From Euborellia annulipes (taxonomy: Eukaryota; Arthropoda; Insecta; Dermaptera; Anisolabididae), in contig JAKCPI010005146.1 in NCBI GenBank assembly GCA_023213315.1, positions 124,001 to 188,000 of the forward strand: 64,000 nucleotides of DNA, read 5' to 3'. Position 1 is the stretch's first letter. Each line of letters begins with the position of its first letter. Under the pieces are notes generated by a model that saw only the letters and a list, made by a program, of their open reading frames with translations, was not told the DNA's origin and did not search any database. The translations under genes were made by a program, and so were the position numbers. Below are positions 12,085-22,767 of the stretch, piece after piece.

Positions 12085-12570
12085 TAATAATTTAAAGCAT
12101 TTGGTTGATTTTCATTGATCTTTTAACAATAAATACTTTATAAATGTTATTATATATTATGTATCTTTTATAAAAGCATATAAATATAAGCCAGAAATAG
12201 GCTAAGAGTATATCGGCTGTTAGACTAGCCTGCCATCTTTCGCTAGAGTGCTGAACTATTTGACACATAATTTTTAAATATATCCACCAATCTTATTTTA
12301 AAATTTTCTTAATTAATTTGTGATTAATAATAACAATAAATTCATTTTTAAATTAAAAAAAAATTAAAGATTATTGGGGATTGTTTGCTGTATTTGCTTG
12401 ATAACAAAACAAAAAAAATTAAATTCCTTTATTTTTTAATAAGTCATTAAAAAAATTATAACTTTCTGTCCTAATAATCCCTTATGAATATAATTAATTA
12501 AAAAAAATCTCATTGAAAAATTCCTTATAATAGTCTAGTTTTTTTTATTTAAAGTACAATTAAAAATTTG
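12085..12570 (+). repeat. Family E partial copy
   Basis: Closely matches 5815-6265: GCATTTGGTTGATTTTCATT, TTAGACTAGCCTGCCATC, and the stretch ending TTCCTTATAATAGTCTAG. Confidence 0.65.
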
Positions 12571-13396
12571 CTTTTTTTTTTTTAGAAAAACCAAACCATT
12601 TTTTTAAGATGATTTTTTTAAATACAAATATTTAAATGATAAACTTTAAGTTTTTAATAAAAATTAATAATAAGCCAGTTAGTTAATGCATACATTCTTT
12701 ATGAGTTGGTAGCGTGACAAATTTCGTAGCCACCCAAAAGCAGCCTACACTTTGTCAGGCAATTAGTTTCTAAAAGTGGGGGAGAGAAAGAGTGAAGTGT
12801 GACGCAAGTACTACCAGATAACTCAAAGAAAATACCATAACCAGAGAGAATTCTGGAAAATAAATATGAGCAAAAACAGAAAATGAGAGAGCTAGAGAGG
12901 GGGAAGGGGGTGGGGGGGTGAGAGAAGGGAAGTGCTCAATCCTTATTCCGGTATTTGACGCATCGTCAATTTTGCTTTTGCTCCTATATGAACAAAATCG
13001 AATAAAGACGAGTTAGGTGTGATTAATTATATGAGCTAATGGCTTGGCGCATGACAACCAGCAATCTGTCAACCGTAACAAAAACGTGCCACCCCTCGCA
13101 TTATTCGCTCACCTTATCCTCGACTGGGGTATAAAAAAAAGAAAAGAAAACAAAAAAAAAAACAAAAAAAAAACATTTGACCATTTGAGAATTTGTTCAA
13201 AGACGCTTGCTTCCATTTTTCAATAGATTCTATCAATTTTTATTTTTTCTCGTTTTTCATTTGTATAAATTATTGTTTGAAATTCCTACCGTGATCACCG
13301 TTTATTTACCCGAGGGGATTGTGTGCACGAAGACACACACCTCAAACCCAACCGGCCTCTGACCGTAGCCATCTACCGACACCCCGTGAAGTTACC
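12571..13396. other. No gene or repeat recognised
   Basis: AT-rich sequence with a GA-rich stretch and an A-rich region near 13130-13170. The 60-codon ORF here is low complexity and has no support. Confidence 0.5.
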
Positions 13397-13397
13397 A

Positions 13398-13666
13398 TCT
13401 ATTGCAATAGTATTGAGACTAAAGCCCGGTGGTTAGGCAGCCCAAATGGCACACGCTCACTAAACTTTTTTTCTGATTAAAACATTGAGATAATTTTTAT
13501 TTCGATATATCTTGAAATTTATATTAAAAAGATACATTTTTATGTTCATTCTTTTTTTTTTAAGTCGTTCGGCGTTTTGTCTGCTTTGAAAAAGGTATTT
13601 CTCACACAGACAAGCTGCCATTTGGGCTGCCTAACTACCGGGCTTTAGTCTCAATACTATTGCAAA
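13398..13666. repeat. Inverted repeat with arms of about 55-60 bases
   Basis: GTATTGAGACTAAAGCCCGG...TTAGGCAGCCCAAATGGC on the left pairs with GCCATTTGGGCTGCCTAA...CCGGGCTTTAGTCTCAATAC on the right, almost without mismatch. The ATTGCAATAGT/ACTATTGCAA edges also pair. Spacer is about 150 bases. This is probably a MITE or a recent foldback. Confidence 0.75.
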
Positions 13667-13980
13667 ATAAATAAATTTATTACGACCATCTTAGAGGCAC
13701 CAGTCCTCGGTAGCTAGGTCCAAAAAACAAAATACAAATTTAATTACAATAACAAATACAACAAAACAAAACAAAAAGAAAAAAAATAGAAATGTATGCC
13801 CATTAACAATCAACATGTTCAACTATTCTCTGCGATCAAGAACTAAATAAAAATTATGTAGAAAGATTCTCAACGAAGTTATTTCTTATCGAACTTGCTG
13901 CAGCTTCTTATCGTTTCACAGGTTTTCGGTGTTAGGAATAAAACAATTTAAAAAAAAACTATTTTATTTTTATTTTTTCA

Positions 13981-14041
13981 AGTGGGCCGACTGAATGCAT
14001 TTTTAACAGTTTCGAATCAGAGATTCGTCTTCAGGGCCTGG
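13981..14041 (-). ncRNA. Hammerhead ribozyme, complete type I fold
   Basis: Minus strand, in order: stem I strand CAGGCC; core CTGAAGA; stem II GAATC-TCT-GATTC, perfectly paired; GAAA; stem III ACTG...CAGT closed by a 13-nt loop; then C at position 17. Cleavage would fall between 13989 and 13988. The downstream strand GGCC pairs with GGCC before the core. Every conserved core position is intact. By family knowledge such motifs self-cleave and occur in Penelope-like and retrozyme elements; activity here is inferred. Confidence 0.85.
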
Positions 14042-14479
14042 AAATTTTTACACATATATATATAATTCGATTTACATTCAACTTTTTTTATAAAAATTCT
14101 TTACATATTAATAAGTTAACTTCCATCAAATAAAACTGTCCCCTTTTTTTATTTAAAAAATCAAATCGACCTATTTTATTTACCTTGCTTGAGGAGAATC
14201 CTTATTTAATATACTTAAAGTAATATTCATTAATTAATTAATATTCATTAATTCATTAAATAAAAATTTCACACAGGTAGCACATAAGGACTTGATAAAA
14301 TTTATTATAGATTTAATCATAGGGGGCAGAGGACTATAAACCCAAGTATTGACAGACAAACCGTTCCACAAATCAATTCCAGATGGTACATTATTATTTG
14401 TATAAATGCAAACGATATTTTAATGATATATAAAACTTATACGTTAAAATTAAACTGAACTAAAAAAAATTAATAATGA

Positions 14480-14605
14480 GGATAGAGCTTTTCCAGGGGC
14501 CGATTTTTTTGCCAGACCCGCATGTGCCCGTATTTTTTTTTTTTTTTTGACCTCCCGCCCGTACCAGGCCCGTAATTTTTTGAAGCCCGTCCGTACCTGC
14601 CTAAA
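14480..14605 (-). repeat. Decayed GGGCGGG-type repeat
   Basis: Minus strand carries ACGGGCGGGAGGTC and AATTACGGGCCTGGTACG, similar to the repeat at 4662-4935. Confidence 0.45.
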
Positions 14606-14719
14606 ATATTTTTAGAATAAAAAAGAAAAAATTTGAGAAGGATGTAAATAAATAAAAATCTGGAGATGATATTACCATACCAATATATGATATAATAATT
14701 CATTCGGATTTTCTCTTCC

Positions 14720-14772
14720 CGCTATACGTTTACGTTTCGGAATTCAAACGACTCCTTCTTCAGGATCTTATA
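14720..14772 (-). ncRNA. Hammerhead-like motif with GTA cleavage context
   Basis: Minus strand: core CTGAAGA, stem II GGAGT/ATTCC, then GAAACGTA (A at position 17, allowed). The outer stem I strands CTATA and TATAG pair, but the base pairs next to the core do not, so it may be weakened. Confidence 0.55.
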
Positions 14773-14775
14773 GTC

Positions 14776-15123
14776 AGGGACGGGCAAAATACTAAAACCA
14801 GTATTTGAAATACAAAATACTTATTTTTTTTATGTATTTAAAATACAAAATACTTAGAATCAAAATACAAAATACAATGGCAGACATTTTTATAAGTTGC
14901 AAGTAAATTCTTGGCACTATTTCACATCTATAACAAGTCAAAATTAATAAAAAAAAGTTGAATTATTGAACAGGGCGAAATACTCTGATCTAAGTATTTG
15001 AAATACAAAATACCCCAAAAAAAGTATTTAAAATACAAAATACTTAAAACTCAGGTACTTGAAATACAAATGTATTTCAAATATTGTATTTCATTTACAG
15101 TATTTTAAATAGTGCCGGGCCCT
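14776..15123. mobile_element. hAT-like MITE built of GTATTT-type repeats
   Basis: Termini CAGGGACGGGCAAAATA and GTGCCGGGCCCTG are imperfect inverted repeats. The body repeats AAATACAAAATAC many times. Flanks CTTATAGT and CTTATGAA resemble each other only partly (5 of 8). Confidence 0.55.
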
Positions 15124-15493
15124 GCTTATGAATAATTTTTAAGAAAATCAATGAAAAAAAAAACACTCTTCTAATGTGAAAAAAAATTAAGAATCCATCA
15201 AGGGGTCGGCAACATATTACGTAACGCCTTTTTTGACGATTTCTAGTCGCATCCCCCTGTCACAGTTAGCCACATACAAACAAACACCCCTACAAATATT
15301 ATGCCACAACATATAACTACCCCCCGAAACTTGTTTTAAACTTTTTTTTAAAATTCTCTATACAAAATATTTTTTTTTTTAATTTCGTAGGGAAATTCTT
15401 ATTTTTTCACCCTCCATTTGGTAGTAATCTTAGGAAAAAAAGGTACAATTTAATAAAAATAATATAAAATTGCTAATTAATTAATCGGTATTT

Positions 15494-15602
15494 TTTAGGT
15501 TAACTAAAACTAAAAACACAAGGTGTTATGTTTCAATAAATAATTTATAAAATCATATCACCTTGTGTTTTTAGTTTTACTTTACCTAATTAAATCATCT
15601 TT
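15494..15602. repeat. Short inverted repeat
   Basis: AGGTTAACTAAAACTAAAAA / CACAAGGTG on the left is mirrored by CACCTTGTG / TTTTTAGTTTTACTTTACCT on the right, with a spacer of about 45 bases. Confidence 0.7.
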
Positions 15603-16019
15603 CAACTAGAGCCAACGGTTTAATAAGTATTTTTTAGCTTACTATAAAGATAAATGACAGTAATTGAGACTTTCCAGGTGCTTCCGATATGAGAGGACTT
15701 AGAAGGAAAGAAGGGCTTTTGTCCTTTGGGATCTGGATGCTCTAACCTAACGACACTTGAACCAATTGTTAGTATCGCAAGTTGGCGATGAAAAAGCACC
15801 CAGGAGAGTCGTTAGGAAGGAACTCTCTACTTGTACAAACAACAGACTCGAATATCAACAGACACAATATAGTTATTATTAAAGTATATATATAACTATA
15901 TATAAGTTATACAAATCGATATAATGGCTTCTCACGTTAAAATTCATACAAATTCCCACATTGAATCTTTGGTCGGAAAATACTGAGGCGTTTTAAAGTA
16001 TTTTTTTTAAATGAATTAT
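15603..16019. other. No gene recognised
   Basis: A short less AT-rich patch (about 15670-15850) has no ORF of note and no repeat partner detected in the window. Confidence 0.5.
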
Positions 16020-16400
16020 ATACAATAGAAAGTTTTTTTTTTGTAATTATAATTAATTAATAAATAATGAAAATTATTGTTTTTTATATTTATAGAAGAT
16101 GCAAAATTATTATAATAGTCATAATTTTTTTTTTTAATCTAAAAATGTAAAAATCATTAATATCCAACCTATAATAATTAAATTAAATTGGTGACAAAAA
16201 AAAATTTAGGTATTAAAAAAAAAAACGACTTAATAGTTCAGTACTCTTGCAAAAGATGGCGGGCTAGTGTAACAGCCGCCATTATCAAATCACCTAAGCC
16301 TATATTTATATATTTTTGTGCTGTTATTAAAGGCAAATTTTCGTGAGTTGTGTTTTTGGCTCACTCCTGAAGACCCTTAACGCCATCTCTTGCCAAAAGC
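16020..16400 (-). repeat. Family E related copy, inverted
   Basis: TTCAGTACTCTTGCAAAAGA and GATGGCGGGCTAGT are the reverse complement of the 5930-5990 block of the family E copy at 5671. CTCCTGAAGACCCTTAA resembles its terminus. Confidence 0.5.
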
Positions 16401-16615
16401 ATGAGAACAGCTTTGCCTCCTGAAAAGGGAACTTGAATATGAAATGAAAAGTGTAAGAGTGAAGAGTTGTTTTTATAATTTATAGTATATTTGGTTAATT
16501 AGTTTTATTAATGAACCTGGCGTCGCTAAGGGGGGGGGGGGGACAACACATGGTTGTGAATAGAGAAAACTTATGAAGTTATGGCTTTAACTGATTCAAT
16601 CATTTTAATGAAATC

Positions 16616-16825
16616 AGGGACGGCGTACGATATGGGGCTCCTCGGACGACAACGAAGAGGAGCACCTAGGATGACTTGGCTTCATCGGGTCAAGAGAACA
16701 TGACCGAGCTTGGCCTGTCGGAGACAACATCATTGGATAGGGGGGAGTGGAGGGGTAGAATAAGGTCCGCCGACCCCGCACCGCGGGAATAATCAGGCGA
16801 GGACAGAAGAAGAAGAAGAAGAATG
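16616..16825 (+). mobile_element. LINE 3'-end fragment
   Basis: The sequence encodes, across frame breaks, an arginine-rich stretch with the pattern R-R-R-R-G-A-P-R-M-T-W-L, which is the usual C-terminal end of many non-LTR retrotransposon polymerase ORFs. A GAAGAAGAAGAAGAA tail follows. It is a short, 5'-truncated, frame-broken relic; the clade is not resolved. Confidence 0.55.
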
Positions 16826-17529
16826 AAATCAGAATGATTAGGACAATACGATGAGGTTATATATACTATTTACAAGACACATGAGATTAAGTATTGCATT
16901 TCTTCTCCTTTCTGTATGTAAATCTAAGCACCTACAATGGACCAGCTTGTTCACTCTCTTGGTCATATCAAAGGCTGACCACCTTATGATGAGATAAATC
17001 AAACAAAGGAGAAGTATAATGTTTCAGAGTCTTAAAAAGACAATAAACAATATAAGTATAACTTTTACAACAAAATAATAATTTTTGAATAGATTAGATA
17101 AATAAAAATATATGAAATAATTCTTACTTGAGACAATAAATGTTCAAAAAAAAGCAGCTCGTTCCTGCCATTCTGGTGAATATTCATCTACCGAAATCAA
17201 AATCGCATCTGGGAGTAATGTAGCCATTTTAAAATTTAATAAATTATATGACAACATGATTATTTTCAAATATTTTATTATTTGTTAGCCTGGTTAAAAT
17301 GACATTTGATGAATTTGTAATTTAAACCTTAACGATACTAGTGCTCCTAGTGGACAAAGTGAGGAACTGCTAGCACATTGATAGTTATAAAAACTGCCAA
17401 AAGAGTGCGCGAGAATTTCAAATTTCAACAATATCTGAGTTTGAGAAAAAAAATACAAGAAAAAATATTAATAATATTTAATGGAAAAAAGTATTGAATG
17501 AAAATGGTTTCTTGGAATGATATAACCTA

Positions 17530-17812
17530 GTCGCAAAGCCCGCCTTCGGTCATTTTGCCATTGAAATCTTCTGAAGTTCACTTTACTCGTGTACTTCATA
17601 GGAAAGATAGGAGAAATGGTTGCGATGGTAACAAAATATATCTATTTTTCTGTTTATAAATTTTACATCTCGAATTCAAATGTGCCGTACTGTCGCAATC
17701 TAAATATATCTCGACACAGAAAAATCTCCAAGCACAGAACACAACTTTCGATTACAGAAGGTAAGAGAAAGGTGTGTGCTATGCGACCAGTCACATCAGA
17801 TTTATATTTATA
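17530..17812 (+). repeat. Family B repeat, 3' half
   Basis: Contains TTTTGCCATTGAAATCTTCT, a variant of the GTTGCCATGGTAAC palindrome (GTTGCGATGGTAAC) and the GCGACCAGTCACATCAGATT tail. Confidence 0.7.
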
Positions 17813-18451
17813 TAGATGCTCCAAATAAAAAAAATAATATTAATTTTACTCACTTTTAAATAATTAGAGATGAAATGAAGGGGTGATTTCTAGATACACA
17901 CAAACACTAAAACGATGTTAACACTGCACTATCTCAAAGACAACTAATAAACGACAAGTGAACAGGATCAAATACCGCTTGTTGAGTGACGTAACAATTT
18001 TCTCGGCTTCTGATTGGTCAAAGCCTTTCTTGTTGTTAGTTTAAACCGCCAGGGATCCCGCCAAAATTATACGTTAATAATTATTTTTTATTCTAATTAA
18101 AAAATATAAGCATGTGTGTATTAAAAGAAAAAAAAAATAATAAAATTAAATAAAGTTTCAAATCAAAAATATATAATCCATAATTTGAAAGAAGATAAAA
18201 AAAAACTATTTAATATGTCAATTTGAATATCTATGATTATCTTGACTACTCTGATGAGCTCTCTTTAATTTTCTCACTAACCGGTTTTCTAACAATCTAG
18301 ACGGGTTTGGAGAATAACGTCATCCATTGATTCTTAGAAGCAATTAAAGAAAATCCATTTTTATATTCCACAAAATAATAAAATATTAAAATAATTATTA
18401 GTAGAATATAAATTAAAAAATAAAATATGAGATCTTTGCATAGTGCGATTC

Positions 18452-18712
18452 ATGGGCGTAGCCAGACTTCTTGTTAGGGGGGGGGGCCAACCCCTCGTTA
18501 GGGCGAGAGGGGGGTTTGCAATTAATATATACATAGATTATTAATTATTTATTTAAATAAAAAAAAAAATTAAATTAATGTAGTGGATTGGGGTGTTAAA
18601 AAAAAATTCCCAATGGGAAAAATATATATTTGCTTGTTTTTTTTTTTAATTTTTAGGACCAGCCAGGGGGGGGGGGCAACGGCCCCCTGCCTCCCCCTGG
18701 CTACGCCCATGG
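18452..18712. mobile_element. hAT-like MITE with poly-G ends
   Basis: Inverted termini ATGGGCGTAGCCAG and CTGGCTACGCCCAT are perfect. Long G runs lie inside both ends and the centre is AT-rich. Relatives occur at 38625, 40316 and 44065. Confidence 0.7.
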
Positions 18713-20090
18713 TGGAATTATTAAAAATATGTACTATATTGCAGTATTTCTTAAGAAAAAAATCGGCAAAAAAGTACTAGAACTTTTTTTTTAAGAGAGC
18801 GCCCAAAGAAGTTTTCACTTCACAAATAAAATTTCATCTTTTTCCTTCCTCCTCTGCTTTTGTTTGGGTAATGAAAAAAAGGATAAAAACCCTAATTTTG
18901 ATTTTCATCTCTCCTATAAAATTTTGAAATTATATTAATATAATAAACAATCAATTTATTTACTTAATTTAAATACATATTGATTTGACATTTGGCACAA
19001 TAAATAATTATAAATGTCTCTATCACAATATATGTATATATATAAATTAATAAGGTTTTTAACTAGGTATTTGTACCATTCAAACAGCTTATAATTATTA
19101 GAAAAATGTAAAATAAATTAGAACAATCACATGTAAGAGAAAAAACATTCACGGGCAAAATTAACTAAGTCCAGATCTAAAGTTCAATCAAATGCAGATT
19201 GAGCCAGAATAGGGTTGATTTGTATTGAATCGGGAGAAATCAAACCTGGAACATAATTTGTTTAAGACAGAGAAATTAATTTCTTTAATTTTAAACACCT
19301 GGATGGTCAATTATTTGGAAAATTAATTTTAAAATAATATAATATTTAAGAAGACAATTAAATTTATAAGTAAAAACTTTGAAAACTCCTAATACATTAA
19401 TCAATGAAAAAAAAAATGAAAAGATTTTTGTTTTTGATTAATTCGAGTATGCTGAATTAAATTCGCAAAATTCCCGGTTTGATATTTGGCTCAAAATCAA
19501 CCACACATTTTTGGATAGTATTCAAAAACTAAATAATTCACACGCTAGAGAATCCCAATTAAATCAAATTGTAAGTTTAGTTTTCGAGGCCTCAAAATGT
19601 TCAAAAGAAATTTTTGCAATTTTTGTAAAACTAATTTCAGATATGAATTCAGCTTACTCGAATTTGCAAAATTCAAAAAAAAATTCTTAAAAACAAAAAT
19701 AATTCTTTTTTTGTTGTTCAATATTATGAATTGGCTTTTTCTAAGTCTGATCTAATTTAAATTGTAATAAATATTTTTATACAATAAATTAATGTGGTGG
19801 AGCGAACTTGATTTTTCTTATAAATATCTGTTTGAATAATTAAAAAAATGTTCAACGAAACAAAATTGTTTCAGGGAAGTTAGAAAAGTAAAGAAAATTA
19901 GAAAAAACATGATCAAATTATTTAATTTTAATTAATTCTAAACAGCAATATATCTTTGACTTATCAAATTATTCGTCTTCTTTTTATTTTAATTTTTTTA
20001 TTCGCTTAAACTCAAAATAATAAGATTTTCATTTGATCTTACAAAATAAAAATATTAAGGTTTAAAAAAAATATGAATATGCCTGACTAC
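18713..20090. other. AT-rich stretch, nothing recognised
   Basis: No ORF, tRNA, inverted repeat or match to other window families was noticed. Confidence 0.5.
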
Positions 20091-20091
20091 A

Positions 20092-20164
20092 GTGGCGTAG
20101 CATAGTGCTTAAATATCTAGTCATAGCTTGGGTCCTATGGCCCCCGTGGCTACGCTACGCCTAT
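20092..20164. mobile_element. Very short hAT-like MITE
   Basis: ACAGTGGCGTAGCATAG at the left and GGCTACGCTACGCCTATG at the right form inverted termini of the CAGTGGCGTA group only 73 bases apart. Confidence 0.5.
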
Positions 20165-20324
20165 GTATATATATATATATATATATCGGTGGTCTTCTGT
20201 TAAAGTTCTTTTAATAAATAAATAAAATATATATATATATATATTGATGATATATGAATTGTTTCTGATTAGAGAGGATGATTTAACTGAAGAAATAAAA
20301 CAACAAAAAATTTTTCAGGAATCT

Positions 20325-20392
20325 CCTTATACGATATATTTGCAAATATTTCGGCAGGCTTAACACCTGACCATCTTCAGTGCAGGATCTAC
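20325..20392 (-). ncRNA. Hammerhead ribozyme with self-complementary stem III
   Basis: Minus strand: core CTGAAGA, stem II made of GG/CC and CAGG/CCTG with one bulged T, GAAA, then a stem III ATATTTGCAAATAT that is fully self-complementary and ends in U, followed by A at position 17. Stem I outer strands CCT and AGG pair. Confidence 0.72.
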
Positions 20393-20447
20393 AATAATCA
20401 GATAATATAAAAATAAATCAGATATAATAAAAATAAAAAATCATTTA

Positions 20448-20711
20448 TAGTGAGAGACAATATTAAGTCCCACCCATGCTTTTTCTACATGTGATTATTT
20501 CATTGTTTTTATAAAAGAAAATGAAAATCTTTATTGCAAATTTTCTAGGTTTGAATCATGAAAGTTTCCATTAAAAAATATATTAATATATAAAAAATAT
20601 ATAAAAATATATATTTATATAAAAATATAAATATAAAATTTTTTTTTAAAAACAATGAAATAATCACAAGTAGAAAACGCATGGATGGGACTTAATATTG
20701 TCCCTCACTGT
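20448..20711. mobile_element. Palindromic TA-type MITE (family G)
   Basis: Termini TAGTGAGAGACAATATTAAG and CTTAATATTGTCCCTCACTG are inverted repeats extending about 55 bases inward (CCCACCCATGC and its complement). Other copies at 23090 and 25514. The TA flanks suggest a Tc1/mariner-type transposase. Confidence 0.75.
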
Positions 20712-20944
20712 AGACATGTCAGAGTGACGAAGGCGATGACGGAGCGATTGGATTCCAACAATTCTTTAAAAAACGCACGAGCTCTCACTCGTGAACGAAT
20801 TCTTGAATGCTCGTCTTCCCCTCCTTTCTTCTTGCAAAAGTTTTAGACACCAGACGAAGGATCCCCAAAGAACTATGTATGTTAATATTCACAAACCTTC
20901 ACATTAACATTAACTTTAAAAAATATGCCCTTCTGATTATTGTA

Positions 20945-21012
20945 GATCCTGCACTGAAGAAAGCCAAGCGTTAGGCCGGCTGAAATATTTGCAAATATAT
21001 GGAATAAGGCTA
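20945..21012 (+). ncRNA. Hammerhead ribozyme, sister of 20325
   Basis: Plus strand: core CTGAAGA, stem II AGCC/GGCT, GAAA, stem III ATATTTGCAAATAT, then A at position 17 and TGG. The first two pairs of stem I next to the core (CA before, TG after) are intact. The self-complementary stem III would also allow pairing between two molecules. Confidence 0.72.
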
Positions 21013-21073
21013 TTCCTGAGAAATCTTTTGGTGTTTTATTTCTTCCGTTAAATCATATATATATATTTTCTGG

Positions 21074-21652
21074 AAGGCTTCCCCGATTGGGTGTAAGTGA
21101 AGATAAATATTCTCGGATTGAGTCGCGTAGTTGTTGAGATTCATTCGACGTTTCAACTCTCCTTTTGGAGCCATTTTCAAGAGTATAGGATTAGGAAGTA
21201 ACGGGAGAGATGGTTTGTTTACGGGGTCGGTCTTGTTAGTGGATGTCTCAGAGGTTTAGAGAGAGGCTCGTTTGATGACTTCGGGGTCTCAATCTGCTTA
21301 CTTCCCAAGTCAAAGTGTTATTTTAAAAATTCTTTCACCAGCAGATAGCTGAGATCTGAGAGTAAGACAGTTTTTAAATAAATTTCAATAAACTGGGGAT
21401 ACCGGGGGTGAAGCCTTGGTAGAAGTAAGACCCGCGGCAAGCAAATCCAAGCCGCTGAGACATCCACTGACAAGACCTGGGGACCAACAAGACTTCGTCC
21501 CCGAAAACAAATCACCACCATTACTTTCTAAATCCACAATCTAAAAGACTCCAAAAGGAGTGTTGAAACATCAAGTAAATCTCAACATATAAAGCGAGTT
21601 AACCTGAGAAACGTCTTCACCAACACTTACTCTCGAAAACCTTCCAAAGTAT
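21074..21652. repeat. Foldback element, arms about 110 bases
   Basis: TCTGGAAGGCTTCCCC and the GGAGTGTTGAAAC region are mirrored: AACTCTCCTTTTGGAG at 21163 against CTCCAAAAGGAGTGTT at 21550, and GTGGATGTCTCAG against CTGAGACATCCAC inside. Confidence 0.6.
21127..21195 (-). ncRNA. Hammerhead-like motif with TTGAAAA core
   Basis: Minus strand: TTGAAAA (U3, A8) in place of CUGANGA, stem II GGCTC/GAGTT (two G-U pairs) with a loop, then GAAACGTC. Stem I pairs only two bases next to the core. The sister copy near 21545-21580 keeps stem II and GAAAC but not the core. Confidence 0.45.
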
Positions 21653-21689
21653 ATATATATTTGCCAAATTTAGAACTGGCCTTGCCACA

Positions 21690-21840
21690 GATTAATTACT
21701 TTCAATTTATATTTATTAATTAATGTAACAGGGCCGACGTTTCGGTCGCATATAGGATCATCCTTAGGGCTATAATGGGACCGAAACGTCAGCCCTGCCG
21801 CATTAATTAATAAATATAAATTGAAAAAACTACTAGCTGC
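21690..21840. repeat. Foldback with decayed hammerhead pair
   Basis: TAATTAATGTAACAGGGC...GACGTTTCGGTC is mirrored by GACCGAAACGTC...GCCCTGCCGCATTAATTA. On the minus strand (21731-21775) the core reads CTAAGGA, with the invariant G5 replaced by A, so cleavage is not expected. Confidence 0.55.
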
Positions 21841-22617
21841 TTTCTCATTGGATGGTCTTGTTGTTCAAATTAAAATAAAAGTATAAAAATGTAAAAAATA
21901 TACATTTTCTTGGCATTTTGATTTCCAGAATCTGCTATCTGAATTTGTAAATAAGAGATAAGCTTACAAGCACATGTATTTATAGTTAAATAATAAAATA
22001 GATTTTTTACGGAGTTTAGGCAAATTTTTTGTTGATAAAACAAAGAATGTATTGCTGTGATTATTTAGAAAAAATTAATCATTCATAAGAGAAATGTTAA
22101 TAATTTGCATGATATAAAAGAGAAAATAAAGGTCTTCGGACCTTATGCACCCATTCCAAAAAAAAAAAAAAAAAAAAATCTATATTCAAGGAGAATCGCC
22201 GTTTGACTAATAAATATATTACAATATACACAGAAGTTCAAAATTGAACATTCAATAATTATACTTGTAATGTATGTATATATAATTGAAATACTAGTAG
22301 CATTAGTAAAAAAAATCTTTTATTTATAACACATGAATAAAATCTTTTAAAAATAAATATAAAAAAATTAATAATAATCATTGGCAAGTTGACTTTTAAA
22401 AATTAAAATGGTAATGGCTGAAAGATCGTAAAGGATTAAAATCTCCAGTCGAAATTTCAAATGATATTTATGTTCTTCTTCAGGACCTAAAAATCCTGTA
22501 AAAATTCTAATTTGTAATATATTATTATTATTTAAACGAGATCGTAAATTTATTAGGGTGAAATTATTATAATAATAATCTAAATTTAACAATTTTTTTT
22601 TTTTTTTTTTTAGGAAC
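21841..22617. other. 3' flank of TRPML, no other gene
   Basis: AT-rich sequence with a 20-base A run at about 22160 and a T run at 22592-22611 directly before the TRPML stop exon. The minus-strand poly-A signal was not pinned down. Confidence 0.5.
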
Positions 22618-22767
22618 TTACTTTTTGCAACAACATATTTTATCTATAAGATCGTCAAATAAAGATGAAGAGGAATCTGTTCTGTAAACTCCGCTTGATG
22701 CTTCCTCAGTGCATGTCGAAATAAATTCTTGAAGCTCGTTTTTGGGAAAACCATTTTTATAATATAG
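22618..22767 (-). CDS. Trpml: TRPML exon 12, C-terminal tail and stop
   Basis: 49 codons plus [23 protein letters not shown] matches the conserved post-S6 segment. The protein ends KICCCKK; the cysteine cluster is typical of the palmitoylated tail. The AAAAAGTAAGT context at the stop also resembles a splice donor, so an alternative longer tail is possible. Confidence 0.85.
   Translation of the reverse strand, partial: LYYKNGFPKNELQEFISTCTEEASSGVYRTDSSSSLFDDLIDKICCCKK

Larger units (their letters stand above)
20265..21062. repeat. Foldback element with hammerhead pair and nested MITE
   Basis: The arm 20278-20400 pairs with 20930-21060 (AATTTTTCAGGAAT against ATTCCTGAGAAAT, GTAGATCCTGCACTGAAGA against TCTTCAGTGCAGGATCTAC). 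The centre carries a palindromic MITE (20448-20711) and a unique stretch. Confidence 0.7.

Noticed and set aside
13044..13226. 60-codon plus-strand ORF
   Set aside because: Mostly lysine codons from an A-rich run; no support as a gene.
17930..18075. Promoter-like patch with CTGATTGGTCAAAG (inverted CCAAT box)
   Set aside because: No exon, CpG island or conserved coding sequence nearby, so a single box is not enough.
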